Source: Geosiphon pyriformis (Eukaryota > Glomeromycota > Glomeromycetes > Archaeosporales > Geosiphonaceae). Taken from it: DNA of 64,000 nt. The DNA lies in assembly GCA_016748015.1 (NCBI GenBank), contig JAAOMT010000586.1, positions 310,001 to 374,000 of the forward strand. The letters are read 5' to 3'. The notes below the pieces were generated by a model, which was given only the letters and a program-made list of their open reading frames with translations, did not search any database and was not told the DNA's origin. The position numbers and the translations under genes were made by a program. Shown here piece after piece: positions 10,735-24,164 of this stretch. Position 1 is the first letter of the stretch. Each line of letters starts with the position of its first letter.

Positions 10735-13700
10735 TCATTTTGAAACGAGAACAAATTCCCCCAAATCTTGCATACTACTACGAGCACTGGAATTAACCCC
10801 AGAGGAAGGATGTCTTGGCTTTGAAACACTTTCTAATGTTGTAGCAAATTCGCTGACATCAAGAAACGTCCTTCCTGAGGATGATGGCAAAGATTTATTG
10901 GTCACAGTTGTAGCCGCCTTTGTATTAGTTGTGGCGTAAATATGATCAAATGTGTTACATATAGTATTGTGATTGCAATTCGAATCATGAGTATCAACAC
11001 AAATCGTCATCTTGGTGGTGTTATCAATATCAAAACTACGTGCGACAAAAACAGGATTAACGTCCGCCTGTGCTTCCCTTAATAAATCTTCAAGTGTATT
11101 GTTATTATGATATCTCCCACCGATTGAAGGATTATTGTCCAATTGCGCTTCCATTAAAAGTTCCGTAATATTATCACTGACTTCTGTGATTATTGGTGAT
11201 GAATCACATTGTCGTGACAGCTCTACCCATTCTATCAAATGGCTATCACACAGCTCTCTCGCTGCAAAGTTAACCCGTTGGTCTATCCCTTTTCGAAGAA
11301 TGATTTGTTTTTGATCGTGATGTTCATCTGACGATGATGGTTCACTATCCGATATTATTGGTGTCGCTGAAAGAGGGGACTTAGAATCAGATGAAGATGA
11401 AGACGATATTGAGTCTACTGAAGCTTCTCTCTTATATTTGATAGTGTTTTCCGCACGAGGCTTGACCACTAATAGAACACGCGAGCCATTACGTTCTTTC
11501 ATTTTATCAAGTCTTTGACGCTCAGCTTCGTCAATCTCTTCTTCGATACCAACCAACATTTCTTCCATGTCATCATCTTTTTCTTGAGAAATTTCCAATT
11601 TTTCGCTGGTTTCGACATCTGGGCTTAATGTTAATTGATCTTGTCGCCTCTTTTTTTTTTCAAAAACTAATGATCTCCAAATATGCCAAACTTTCTCCGC
11701 GATTCTTCTTCTCCGTCTTTTGACAAACAAACTAACTAAATAATACTCAGATGGGAATCCACCAACTTGATAAGAATGATAATGTTGAGGTGAAACATTG
11801 ACTCCGCTTGGTACAACAAAATCAATCCCGCTTGGAGTGGAAAGCAATGGTATTGATATATCGTCTTTAGGGAAATAATATTCAGCCCACAACGTAATTA
11901 ACCTAGCGCCAGTATCTGGACGTAAGACCTCCTTTTTCCATCCACCTTTATTGCACGTGCAATCATTATCATCATGGCTGGTATGTTTTCGTGATCTTTG
12001 ATATCCAGCATTTCGGAACCATTGTTTGCGTTCTCTGACCCACGACCAAATACTCATGGCTCGTTCACGTAACCGGAGACAATCACGCTCGCACTCTGAA
12101 TTGCAAATGAAATCGCCAAATGGAGAATTTCCAGCCCCCGCACGTGCAAGACATAACAACAAGAAGGCATTATACTCGAATGCCGCAGGAAATTGCTGCA
12201 AAAGGTGATGAAGACATGTGAGAAAAAGGAGGAAAACTGGGGCAGGTGTTGTTTGTAAAGGTGGAGGTTGTTGTCCAGATCCTGTAGAAAGATATTTGTT
12301 TGCATTGTATTTTCGGGAATCACTGTTTAATAATGTATTTGGAAGATCACCACGCGCACGAAATGGATGACCAAAAGCGATCCATTCCTTCTCGATCAAA
12401 ATTTGCAGTCCCTAAAGTATTATAAGGTTACAGCTTATGAATTAAAAAATAATCTGACAGTGGGCAAATGTTGGTTATATTTTTCATTGATTTACCTTAA
12501 TCGTACGATAGTAAGGGTCTAACATGATTTGGGCTAACGAAACTAACTGAGTTGTCCTACAATTTCAAACCGCATAATTTAGAATTGATCAATGCTTACT
12601 ATAAAAAATTTAAGAGAAATTTACCTATCCCAGCCATCTGTACAATGCTGAAATAAGGCATAATTGAGAGAGAAAGGAGTTGATGACAGTTACTTGATTA
12701 GGCTATATTTTAAAAATTCAGGACAAATAAATCAAAAAGTCCAACAAAATGGATCTGTTTTCAATTATTCACTTACCACTAAAACACTAGCATCTTCATC
12801 AACAATTTTTCCTACAACACCATCTCGTCCCCCGGCGGCTTTAAGCAAATCAGCAACATGACCTAACCACCCAGTAGATTCCAGCACCGAATACCAATTT
12901 GAAGAGGTAGAGTTTGCAGAGATTGCTTTTAATAATGATTCGTGGGAAGAAGATATTGCATGAATATTTGAAAGCCCAAGAAAGCGTAATGTTGTATTCG
13001 GTGGATAATTCTCTTTTTTATCCAGAAGGTATAAATGAGGTTTAAAAAATAAATAAATAAATAATCCATCACTAAATGAAAAGATATATATCGTCGAATT
13101 TGTTACCTGTGTTTTCATATCCACCTCCACCGTATCCATTTGAAAAAGCGGATGCATAACCCCTTGCGTCCAAGACGCATATTTTCATAACACATTTGGC
13201 ATTAGGATGTCCACCAGACATGTTTGGAATTCGACCGTATGGTGCAGAGTTTTTTTTTCTTTGTATATTAATAGAGCTTTTGAAAGAATTACTAATATTA
13301 TTTTGTTCTTCATTGACAGCTCTGAGAACTTCTCTCATTAATAATTCGTCTTCAAGACCACGTGACCCCAAAAAACCAGTCATTGGCTGCCCGCTGCGCA
13401 TTAAAACATGATGTCCTTTCTTCCAACAAATTACAGGAAAACGTCCCCGCGAACGGAATCGAGCTAGATTGCGAAAAAACATGGACGGAGGCTGAGAAAT
13501 GGGAGAATTCAAGTTTAATCCAGGAAATGAATTTTGTGTTATGTCGAGTTCGGTAGATGAGGCCGTTTTAAGAATTTTTGAAGGAAGTATGAAATCTTGT
13601 GGATATGTCGGGGATAACGAAAAATCATCATTGACCGAGGCAATACACCTAATTTTAAAATCTATTGTTTAGAAATTTCTTTGAAATAAGAGTAAAGAAA

Positions 13701-14618
13701 GTGATTGTATCTCACCAAGAATCAAGATTCATTTTCATACGCTCAAATTCTTTTTGAATACGGTAACCTCTCGACCAACCAAGAATATGAGCACGTCTAT
13801 ATACGTTCTCATCAATACCTTTTGCTTCAACTTCATCATTTTCTTCATCTGAACTACTCGAGCCTCCAAACAAATCATCGAAAATTTGTTCCTCCAAACT
13901 CAACTTGCGTGATAATTTTACTTTAGGTTTTGTCTCTTGGATTTCGGTGATTTTATCTTGGTTTTTTTGGAGGACAGCCTCTCCCATTTTAAACGCAAAT
14001 ACATTTTCCATACTCGTTGGATATACAAATCGTTTCAAGATGGTAACAAACTCCTCACATAATGATGTAGCCGTAGTTCGAAAATTAATAAAGTTTCCGG
14101 TATTAGGGGTCAACTTAGGCTTCGAAAATTTGAAAAGATATTTCGAGGGAGAAAATTTCAAAGAAATCGTAATTTGGATGGGAGAATGATCAATGTTATT
14201 AATGGTAAGATGTGGAATATGAATCAGAGGTGCAGAAGCCAAGGTGGATAGTATAGGTGATGGAATAAGATTGGTAGGAGTTCTCAAAGGTTGGAAACAG
14301 GTTCGATAGTTAGTTATTACCACGATAGACTGGAGTTAAAGTGATAAGAAATCAATGGTGTGAATCGGCAAAGATTAGAGGACACATGAATGAGTAATCT
14401 TGCCAGTGGGAATAATAAATAATGCTCACTTCGTTCACAGCATCGATTTGTTCAAAGTAATCACCAACTTTACCGCCACATTCAGTGAATGATCCATCAA
14501 CTGTAGCCTCGAACAACTTGATAGCACCAGTTATAGCGAGAAACTCGGGGGTTTCTCCTGGAAATAGTATAAGTCCTGGTGGCAAATTTGACTTAGCTAG
14601 TTCAGGATCGACGCCCAT
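10735..14618 (-). CDS. Myotubularin-family phosphoinositide 3-phosphatase
   Basis: Seven exons, 14430-14618, 13716-14329, 13107-13648, 12777-13012, 12625-12647, 12496-12556 and 10735-12411, give 1113 aa in frame. A PH-GRAM domain comes first (VVITNYRTCFQPL). The phosphatase follows: LARFRSRGRFPVICW, then LMRSGQPMTG, ...GLSNIHAI..., and the active loop HCTDGWDR, with nucleophile Cys529 and Arg535 of CX5R intact. Then come LVSLAQIMLDPYYRT and EKEWIAFGHPF. Such enzymes dephosphorylate PI3P and PI(3,5)P2 on endosomes and the vacuole. The whole catalytic loop sits in a 23-nt microexon. A long C-terminal tail of low complexity (acidic and Ser-rich, after about residue 760) has no domain I recognise; no FYVE cysteines are seen. 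The start codon opens the GRAM exon. Confidence 0.92.
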
Positions 14619-16290
14619 GCTGAAAAGGTCGATAATGGAATGTATAAATTGAGTTCAGGAAAAAAGCTGTCAAAGATCTCGAAGTAAGTGATTTGGTTAG
14701 AGATCAGCCGACAAAGCAAAATGGGGAAAATCTCAATTTGTGAGAAGGTGTTGAAATTTCAAACACAAAGAAATACGAAGTTATGAACTCTTAATAAGTG
14801 GTGAAACCTTAATTGAAGTTTGGGTTTCTTTTACGAGAAATATAGGGACCATCACTTGCACTTGATAGTGCGCAAAAAATGTATGGTTTTTCTCGGTCTT
14901 TATATTTTTCTAACCTCACACCTGGTGACGTATCACAATATCATAGAAAATGGGACTACCATTTTTGTTTATTTTTCATGTGCTGCTCGTGTTTCATTAT
15001 AAAGGTTTGTGCAACATGGTTGATAAATTTTACCAATGTACTAGGTCATAGAACTTTCTTTTTACAAACAAATTAAGTTATACAATATGTATTTTGTTAT
15101 ATGTATGTTGTTTATTATTATCATTTATTTTTATAATAATATAATATTATTTATCATTATTAAAAATTTTGTTTTTTTTAATGTTTACATAATTTACAAA
15201 ATTTAAATAAAATTTTTTTTTTATGATTAAAAATGTATTAAAATATTTGATTAATTTATCATAATTAATAATAAATTTAATTTTTTATCATGATAATTAT
15301 TATTATTTTTAATTTATAAACAAATACTTTATAATTTTTATTGTTTTTATAATAAGAATATTTTTTATTATTTAAGATAAAAGGGTATTGTAGCGAATTA
15401 TGACATTGTAAAGTTAACAAAATAAATTCACGCGTGAAAATAAGACGCATAAAAGTACCATTTTCTCACAAATTATTAACATTATAATTCGACAAAATAA
15501 ATATCAGTTAACAATTTTTTTATAAATTAAAATAAGTTAACTTTAGCCAAGAATTTGAAAAAATAAATAAAATAAACTTACGGATTATCAATATTAATAA
15601 AAAAATGCAATTGCGCGAACAATGAAAATTATTATCCAGGATATATAAAACCCAAGAAATCCAAGTTAGATGGAATAAATATAAAACAAAGAATGATGGG
15701 CTATATTTTTGGAAAATAAAACACACGAAAACTGTGACACTATTGTAAGTTTATCCTGCAATTCTTTTTTGGCATCATGTTCACTTCTTACAGTTCTATT
15801 GTAGTCTGTCCATTTTATTCTTTCACTTTTTTTGTTTATCTATTTTCTAAAAGTAAAAAAAAGGATCATCATAAAGTTGGAGAAATATGCCATATGTGTT
15901 GAGATGACTAAAATCAATATTTCATAACTGAATCCCTCACTCTCAAACAAAATCCCATTTGTACAATTAATAGACATTATCTTAAGGGATTTAACACTTC
16001 TGAGCATTTCCAACATGTAGAGATTGTTGCCGTTGTTTCCGATTGTTGATAAATTTTAAGGTTCATTGTTGGGTACGTAACCACTCCTGCTTTGCCAGCC
16101 CAGGCCAGTCAACAAAAAAGATGAAGTAGCCATTTAAAAATCCTTTGTTGTGAATATTCGTGACCGCTACTACCGTGTACTTGATGCGTCGATCCAATAT
16201 GTATCCCGCCAGGATCATTCTTGGACGCCATAAAAACCACATTTGAACCGCCGGGGAGAATTTCAAGCCTGAAAAGCTGGGGAGGGATTC
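14619..16290. other. Spacer with no supported gene
   Basis: Bases 14,619-14,820 are the likely myotubularin promoter. Bases 15,060-15,780 are AT-rich. From about 15,780 GC rises, but no frame has recognisable protein similarity. Short open stretches at 14,820-15,076 look like chance. Confidence 0.5.
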
Positions 16291-17327
16291 CTAGATTGCA
16301 CAGGCCATGTGAGCATCTTTACCATAACGGCGGGTGAACTTGAGAAAGTCCCGGCATATCTTCTATGTCAATGATAAAGATGACGGCAGGAGTTTACGGT
16401 ACTTGAAATGGATCTTCGATTTGGCTTTTTGGCTCGGCTCGGCTTGCGGGATAGGGTTGTTGTAATACAGTCTCTTAGTGTCACGATGGGATTGGTAAGA
16501 GCTCTGAAAACGCGAGCGAAGGACCCGGTGATACAGAGTAAGTGAGAAAGAGAGTATACGGGTACATGCCTGTGGTGATTTCCTCCTAGATGTGTTCGAG
16601 ATCTGAATTTTTGATCCTGCAAATCAGGAAATAATAACCACTTGATAACGTAAAACAATGATACAACTCATACCGGGGAGACCAATACCGAATTAGTCTG
16701 TGAATAGCTTCTGCAACGTTCCATGCGATCCTTTCGGTACGATAGAATCCAGCCGACTAAAGCTAACTGGACACCTTCTCCTGTCGGTTGAATGGTCACG
16801 TAATCGTCCAGAGACTGTCCAACAGGAGGTGGGCTAGTCGGGTTGGGATTCCCTGAGCCGATTTAAACCGATGGTTGAAAAATATGGGTTCTCCATAGGA
16901 TTAGGTACACGTTCTTGCGAAGTCGCTCAGAGAGGGGGCAAAATATTACGGAAAAATTTGCGTTCTCTTTTCAGGTGCTTAATTACCTGTCTATGTGGCA
17001 ATTTCCAAGCCATGAGGTATATTTAGTTTGCTTTGCTGCTGTCGCAGTGATTGTTACGAGCGCATCCTGTAATTTCTGCACGTGCGCTTCCCATCTATAC
17101 TAGCTCCCTTTCTCTTCATCCCGCTCCTCTTTTCCTCCAACTTGATCAACTTTGCTGTCTTTCCAGTCTCCTCAAACTTCTCCGGCTTTCCGACGTAGTT
17201 TTCATACTCTATGTTCGCTCGTTCATTGTTTCTGAAAACGTGGAAGAAAATCAAACACAAGAGCGCCAGCATCATGAGACCTAACAAATTCATCCATTGA
17301 AACGTCATCGGTTACGTAATTCGCCAT
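16291..17327 (-). CDS. Unresolved minus-strand gene or decayed gene
   Basis: I do not recognise this protein, and the model is not solved. Coding-like pieces on the minus strand: a start at 17327 (MANYVTDDVSMDEFVR) spliced over a 49-bp intron to 17231 (NNERANIEYENYVGKPEKFE), ending with TAA just below 17057; alternatively an unspliced start at 17308 gives a membrane anchor (LLGLMMLALLCLIFF). Lower down are EAHVQKLQDALVTITATAAK (about 17085-16990, other frame), SLDDYVTIQPTGEGVQLALV, and a C-terminal piece RAEPKSQIEDPFQ joined over a 40-bp intron to KICRDFLKFTRRYGKD with a stop at 16291-16293. Frames disagree between pieces and one TAG lies upstream of EAHVQ, so either short introns are missed or the gene is decaying. 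It diverges from the HECT gene. Confidence 0.35.
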
Positions 17328-17462
17328 CAATGGCGCAGCATTTGGTCTGATATTTCTAAGAAACCAACATTATTTTTTTGACAACTGCACAGTTTTTAAC
17401 ATTGACCCAGACTAGAATTTCTGATAACATTTTTTTCCAGAACTTTATTAGCCATATCAAAT
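17328..17462. promoter_or_regulatory. Short divergent promoter region upstream of the HECT gene
   Basis: Only 135 bp separate the possible minus-strand start at 17327 from the HECT ATG at 17463. A promoter for the HECT gene is expected here. No TATA box is obvious. Confidence 0.4.
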
Positions 17463-20400
17463 ATGTTCAGCTTCGAAGGTGATTTCAAATCACGACGTCA
17501 AATTAACCTTGGAGGTCAAAGATATCAAGAGGACAGGCAGTTGTTGTTGAGGAGAACTCAGGATCAACGTAAAGCGCGAGAAGCCGAACGATTACGGTTA
17601 AAGTCAGCCACCAAGATTCAGGCAAGCTACTTTTTGACACCTAATGTTGATTAAATAGTGCCATTTATGTTAATCAATTATGCTGTTCATTTCTTGTCTA
17701 ATTTAGGCTTTCTACCGTGGTCGTAAGGCAGCTTCAAATGCAAGGGACTCTGAACGTTCCAATTGGGATCAAGAAGCTCAGATTTTCTTGGAAAAGAGTG
17801 GAAAATGGGATGCTGAAACGGCTCATGTTCTCACCCATTTAGTAAGAAGCTTTTTATTTTTCTACCGACAGCATCTCGATAGTCAGCGCTTTTTGTTGTG
17901 TCAAATATTAAGTAAAAAATCAAAAGGTATGTAATATCAATTCATTTGCAAAGTTTAAAAAATTGATTATTAAAGTGCATTGAAAATTTATTAGACTCGG
18001 AAATTTTATTTCTGCCATTCACTCAAGATGAGTTACGAGAAATCTGGACTTATCAAATGAAAAGAGTTTTGATCGTTTTCTTGAAAAATGATGGATCTGG
18101 ATCAATGTAAGCTATAATTTTATTTGTCCGAATTGTATCATAACTTTAAACCATGAAATTAACTTTATTTGTCACTATGATTGACTATCTATTAATTCGT
18201 ATCACAGTTTTGGAGCAATTCATTATCTTAGGATTCTTCAATTAGCGGCAGATCATTTAAATTATCAAAAATTGGGAGGGAATATTGATGGCAGGTTAGT
18301 TTACAATATCTTATCGGGCTTTTGTATGAAAAACCCATTGTAAATTGACGTGTTTTTTCACATTAGGAAGATTTCTTCAAATATAATGGAGTATTTAGTA
18401 TCACATGATTTATATAAAGAAATTAGGAAATATATAATACACATGGTAAGACTCATGTTTCATGTTATTATTTCCATCAGTCAATCGTCTGATAATTTAC
18501 ATTTTATTAGCGAGCAGATATGAACAATACTTTATCAAACAATATTATTGTGGATCTTCTATTAAATCCTTTGCCCAATGTCGCTTCAACGTCAACTTTG
18601 TCTGAATTCATAAATCAAATTCTCACAATACCACTACTACCAACACGAATTACTATAATAAAAATGCCCATTGAGGCTGTTTTGTTAAAATTAGGAAAGA
18701 CAGATATGAATCAGTGGAGCATCCAAGAAGCCAGTGCCTTATTAGGTAACATGTTGCTCTATGCTTCTCCAAAGGTTTCATATTTGAAAAGCTCTTATCT
18801 GGTGAGTTTGTATTTATGCTATAATTTTCGATACAGTTCTTTTATTTCTTGCTGACTAGGTCCTTTTAACCGGAAAATATTTAGCTTGCTTATCTCAAGG
18901 TTTTACAAAATTTATCTGCACAAATTCCAACCCATCTATTAATCGATAAATCTATAAAGAATACAAACGGTGCGTAACAAATTTTATTAAAAATTCAATT
19001 TTAAATATCTATTATAATAAATTATGTCGGCTACCTTTAAAGCGATGCTCGTCGATGATGATGAGGACGATGAAGAGGGAGATGTTAAAAAAGTAAATCA
19101 GCAGCTTCCATCGGAGAATATCGAGATAGATCCACAAATACTTGAAGCAATCGAAGAATTGTTCAATCAAGAACACCTAACATCAATATTCTTGTTTGCC
19201 ACTCGGGCCGAAACTGCCTCTCTTCTCAAAGTTGCAAATTTCTTGGTAACCTTAATGATCAGGTGGCCTGGTCGAAAAGACGAATTATTAAAAGCTATGA
19301 CCCATGGGCATTTATTTAAGTGGAGAAGCCGATCGGCAGCCAATGTTATTTGGCAAGAATTTAAAGGCACAGAGCTTGCAAAAAAAGTTCAGAGTCAACT
19401 ATTCTCGACTAGGATCGTCATTGGTATGGATATAAGGTCAAAATCATTCTGCACATATTGAATGTCCTCTCAACTCACTCAGATCACTCCGATTCTTATA
19501 TACGGATTAATTCAAGATTCCTCGTTTTCCGAGCAATGGGGCCTACTTATATTATTATGCGAGCTCTTTAGCCGTGTTTTGCTTGTCACTGGAGATGATG
19601 AATTTTTTGAAGAAGAAAAGAATCCTTTGATTCTAGGGGATATAGTTGACATGTCCACATTTTTGCGGGTAAATTTAAGCAATTATAACACTTTAACTTT
19701 CATTTTGCTCGAAACCTTTACTATATCTTTGTTTTTAATAGAATATCGCATTTTCTTTATACTGGAATTACACATCCTTTAAAATGGAAAGCACACTTGA
19801 GGGTAGCTGTATTAGTTTAAATTACCTCAGAGATGCTGTCACAAGGACTTTGCGACAAATTCACGCCCGAGAGTATGCTATCCAACTTGTTTATACAATA
19901 ATACTCTCTGCTAAATTTAAAAAATTTATCTTCAAAGTTCTCGCCGCCGATTCACATCACACGAGCATTGGTTAATGACTTCAGAATTTGATATGACAGC
20001 TTTTAACAAAGCTGTCGTTTTGGAAGAACAAGAGCTCGAAGCTGAAGAGGCCGACGAAATTTCCGAAAGACGAATTGTTGCTTCTACCAGTCCTCGGCTC
20101 GCGGTCTTAAACAATATTCCGTTTGTAATACCGTTCGAAGAACGTGTTAAGATTTTTCGAAGATTTGTTGATATTGATCGGCAACGGTCAGTTCCAATTC
20201 TGTGGGTCCCCAAAAGTCAAATGACAGTCTTCGTGGTTATTAATTTTTATGCTAATTTTTACGTCCGGGGATTTTTTCCAGGAATTATCATAATGATTTT
20301 GTTTTGGAACGCCGGACACGTGCCACTATCCGGCGTACACACGTTTTTGAAGATGGGTTTGCAAATTTGAATACCCTTGGAAAAGAGCTCAAAAGACCCG

Positions 20401-21854
20401 TCGCAATTAGCTTTATTGATGAATACGGTCTGCCTGAGGCGGGAATTGATGGTGGCGGCTTGTTTAAAGAATTTTTAACTGCGTGAGCTCTTATGTTTGC
20501 ATAAATCTTAATATATGATCAGTTCTTCTTTTATTTATTTAATTAATTACAACTCATGTAGATTAACGCGGCAAGCATTTGATGTAGACTATGGTTTATT
20601 TCTCAGTACAAAAGATAATTTGTTATACCCAAATCCTCATGCCTATGCACGTCAAGGTATAAGGACCGATATTATTGCTTTATAAGTTAGTTTTCTAAGA
20701 GCCTGATTTGTTAATCACGTTTAAACTACAGAACAGCAGCTGAACTATTATGAATTCCTTGGTCGTATACTGGGAAAAGCTTTGTACGAGGGTATATTAA
20801 TTGACGCGGGGTTTGCGGGATTTTTTTTGAGCAAATGGTTGGGTAGACTATCTTATTGTAAGTATTAACTTTACAAGAACAGCTCTTTTTTAACATGTCT
20901 GATTTGTCCCCAAACGCCTGTTTTTATTTTTCCATCAGTGGACGACTTGCCGTCTCTTGATCCTGAATTATATCAAGGGCTGATTTTTCTGAAAAACTAT
21001 AGGGGAAATGTTGAAAATGAGCTTTCCTTGAATTTTACTGCAGTTGACAAAGGTAAACCAAATGATATTTAGCGGGCAAAATTTTCTTAAATTCATTGAG
21101 GTTATATTACATAATATTTCTAGAATTCGGGGAATCCCGAAATATAGAACTGATTCCTGGGGGTAGAGATATTCCCGTAACTGAAGCGAATCGTCTCCAA
21201 TACATATTCATGGTGGCCAATTACCGCCTAAATAGTCAGATTCAATGGCAATGTAAAGCATTTTTCAGAGGGCTTAAGGATTTGATCGATGAAAAATGGT
21301 TAAGGATGTTTAATCAGGTTTTCAAAATTTTCAATTTGTTGATTGTAATTTGTCTCAACCATTTTATCCAAACTGACATGCTAAATATTACAGCAAGAAC
21401 TTCAAATTCTTATTGGTGGTATATCGATTCCTATCGATATTGATGACCTTCGAGTTAATACAGTTTATGCAGGTTACGAAGATAACGATTTTGTCATTCA
21501 AAACTTCTGGGCTGTAGTGAAAAGTTTTTCAGAGGAGCAAAAGCAAAAGTTTGTGAAATTTGTTACTTCATGCTCAAGACCACCACTGCTCGGGTTCAAG
21601 GAATTAAACCCCAAGTTCAGCATAAGAAATGCAGGGGTTGAATTACGATTACCAACTTCGAGTACATGCGTTAACCTATTAAAATTACCCGCATATCCTG
21701 ACATACAAACAATGAGAAAGTAAGTTGAAATTTTTCATTTCCTTCCATTTTTGAAAAGTTTGCTCACACTTAAAAGGATAACTGATATTAATATATAATT
21801 CTTAGAAAATTGGAATACGCGATTAACGCTGATGCTGGTTTCGGGCTTTCTTGA
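17463..21854 (+). CDS. HUL5: HECT E3 ubiquitin ligase, UBE3C/Hul5 type
   Basis: Eighteen exons: 17463-17621, 17707-17926, 17995-18106, 18208-18294, 18367-18445, 18511-18801, 18885-18969, 19043-19423, 19517-19668, 19742-19872, 19938-20186, 20282-20482, 20562-20656, 20732-20857, 20939-21052, 21124-21317, 21394-21719, 21806-21854 (1016 aa). The N-terminus, with a basic coiled segment and an IQ-like AFYRGR, matches UBE3C. The HECT domain runs from about [20 protein letters not shown] to the end: [43 protein letters not shown], and [14 protein letters not shown] with the thioester Cys at about residue 984, 32 residues from the end as usual; the C-terminus is [11 protein letters not shown]. Hul5/UBE3C extends ubiquitin chains at the proteasome on misfolded proteins. 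Intron 1 begins with GC (CAG|gcaagc). The exon 8/9 junction is ambiguous (acceptor 19516 chosen). Confidence 0.93.
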
Positions 21855-23872
21855 AATCATCCAAGGGCTTAAAAAGGATTTCACAATATTCCTTTACCCT
21901 TCTTGCTTTATTTTCTAATCTCGAAATTTACTGTATATTGGGGTATGTGTTATTTGATTCTTATTTCTTTTAAGTGAAGGATGGATTTCCGCACACCTAA
22001 ATTCAGTGAATTATGTGTGGGTACCCTAGCATACCTCTAAAATGCCTAAAATTCACCAATTTTGCTGCCTGAAAACAATCTTAACTATTAGATTTTCCTG
22101 TGGACGCTTGCGAACCTGAAGCCACAAATAATTTTAAGGTCAGGAGGTCAGAGTTTAAAGGGATCATTACCCAAGTGATCGATGTAAGAGTTGTAAATAG
22201 TGCGAGTCAAATAGTATTCCTTTCCAAATGTGAATCAACTTTTTGACATAATTTTGATCGCTTCGGTAATTTTGATTGTGATAATTATTATATATGGTCT
22301 TGTACCAAAGCTTCGAATTCATTAGTATTGCTGACAAAAAAAAAATATTTTATATTACATTTTGAAAATAAAAAAAAAACAAAAATAAAGTGCTTATAAA
22401 AACAAACATACTGTATAATTAATAAAAATTAATAGATTTTATAATTAAAATTAAGAATATATAATTTAAATTTGAAATTAAGCATTCTTAAAATACTAAA
22501 TATTTAATAAAAAAGGTTTATTTATTGTATTAATTAAATGATTAAAATAATAAATAATATAATAAAAAAAATGTTTTAAAAATATATAATATTTGTTAAA
22601 TTTTTAATTAATATTTTTGCAATTAATTAAATATTTTATTTTTGGGTTTAATTTAACAAATCTTTTTTTTCTTATATTTTTCTAACTGTAATTAAAGCAA
22701 AGAGCAACTTTATTATTTTCTAAAGTAATTAATAATATTTTTATTAATAAAACAATTATAGTTATAAAAACTATTTAATAATATTCTATAAAAACACTTT
22801 TTTTAAATAAAATAGTAATTAACCAATTTTTTGTTAATTTATAAGCATTTTTTTTATTTTAATTAAAAGTTTTTCTAAAATATTTAATAAAAAACTGATA
22901 ACAATTTTTTTTTGTTTTCTTCTTTATTATTATTAAAATAATTAAAAAAAATCAAATTAGCTAAAAAGTAATTTTTTTAAATTTTTGTTATATTTAATAA
23001 TAATTTTTTTAAAATATTAAAAGGTTTTTTTTTGGTGTTTTTGGTATTAATTCTAGTGTTTTAAAATAAAACTTTGGTTTTTTTGTATCTTTTCACTTTT
23101 TTATCAGTTTTATATTATCTATATTAATTATAATATTTAATTTTATTATGATTAAAAATAAAATTTTTTTTTTTGTTTTGAATAATAATAATAATAATAA
23201 TAATAAAAATATGTTGATTAATTTAATTTAATTTAACTTTTAATTATATTATTTAATATATTGGTCTTTGATTAATTTTTGCTAGTTTTAAAAATAAAAT
23301 AAAACATATTTTTGTATATATTTTTAATTAATTAACTTATTAAATTATTTAATCTTAAAAATTAAACTAATTAAATAAAAATTAAATTAAGTTTTTTTTT
23401 TAGATTTAATAAATAAGATTCAATTGCTATCTAGTATAATACAATAATTATGTATTTTAAACTAAATACAACTTATACTTTAATTATATATTATTAGCTA
23501 TTTAAATTAATTAAAATTATATTATATATTTATTTTTACTATAATACTATTACTTAACTAAAAAAAACACAATATTTATATAACTTAAAACTTATTTTAA
23601 AAGATTTAATTATATTTAACAATTTAATTGTGTTTTAAATAAACTAATAATAAAAATTTAAGCATAAAAAATTTTTTAAATAATAAAAAAAATTTTACCA
23701 CAAAAGTAATAAAAAACACTAAAATAAATCTATTAATATAAGCAAAAAAAATTAATATCAAGTTTAAAAACTATTAAGTTACTAAATTTTTTTTTATATA
23801 AAAAACTTTATTAAAAAACAAAATTTTTAAATTAATTAATTAAATAATAATACTAAATTATAAAAAAAACTA
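21855..23872. other. AT-rich spacer between genic and retroelement DNA
   Basis: Bases 21,855-22,330 may hold the HECT 3' end. Bases 22,330-23,870 are almost entirely A and T, with simple runs such as a (TAA)n microsatellite near 23,187-23,211. No coding exon is seen. Confidence 0.65.
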
Positions 23873-24164
23873 AAAAAAAACTTCTTTCTCTCTTACTTCC
23901 AAAAATCCTCAAAAAGCGCATTTTCTGTAAAAAAAAGTTTTTTTGTTTTTTAGTTTATATCAATATTTCTTTACCTAATAATAATTCATTTTTTATGGAT
24001 ATAGAAGCTACTACTAGTAGCACCATATCTAAGAAGAAAACTCTTAAAGGCACTTTTCATGGTCCTACTAGTGGCTCCTTTTCCCAGAAGAAGAAAGTTG
24101 TTCTTGGCAATGTCAAATACTTTGGTAATAAAAGGGATATATTCTTAAGCAAATCTGAATCCAG

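Noticed and set aside
14820-15076. Short plus-strand ORFs near 14.8-15.1 kb
   Set aside because: They overlap each other in different frames, lie in AT-rich DNA and have no recognisable motif or splice support.
17054-17308. Calling the hydrophobic run LLGLMMLALLCLIFF a definite membrane anchor
   Set aside because: The same bases form a pyrimidine-rich 49-bp candidate intron with proper GT and CAG ends, so the hydrophobicity may be an artefact of reading an intron.
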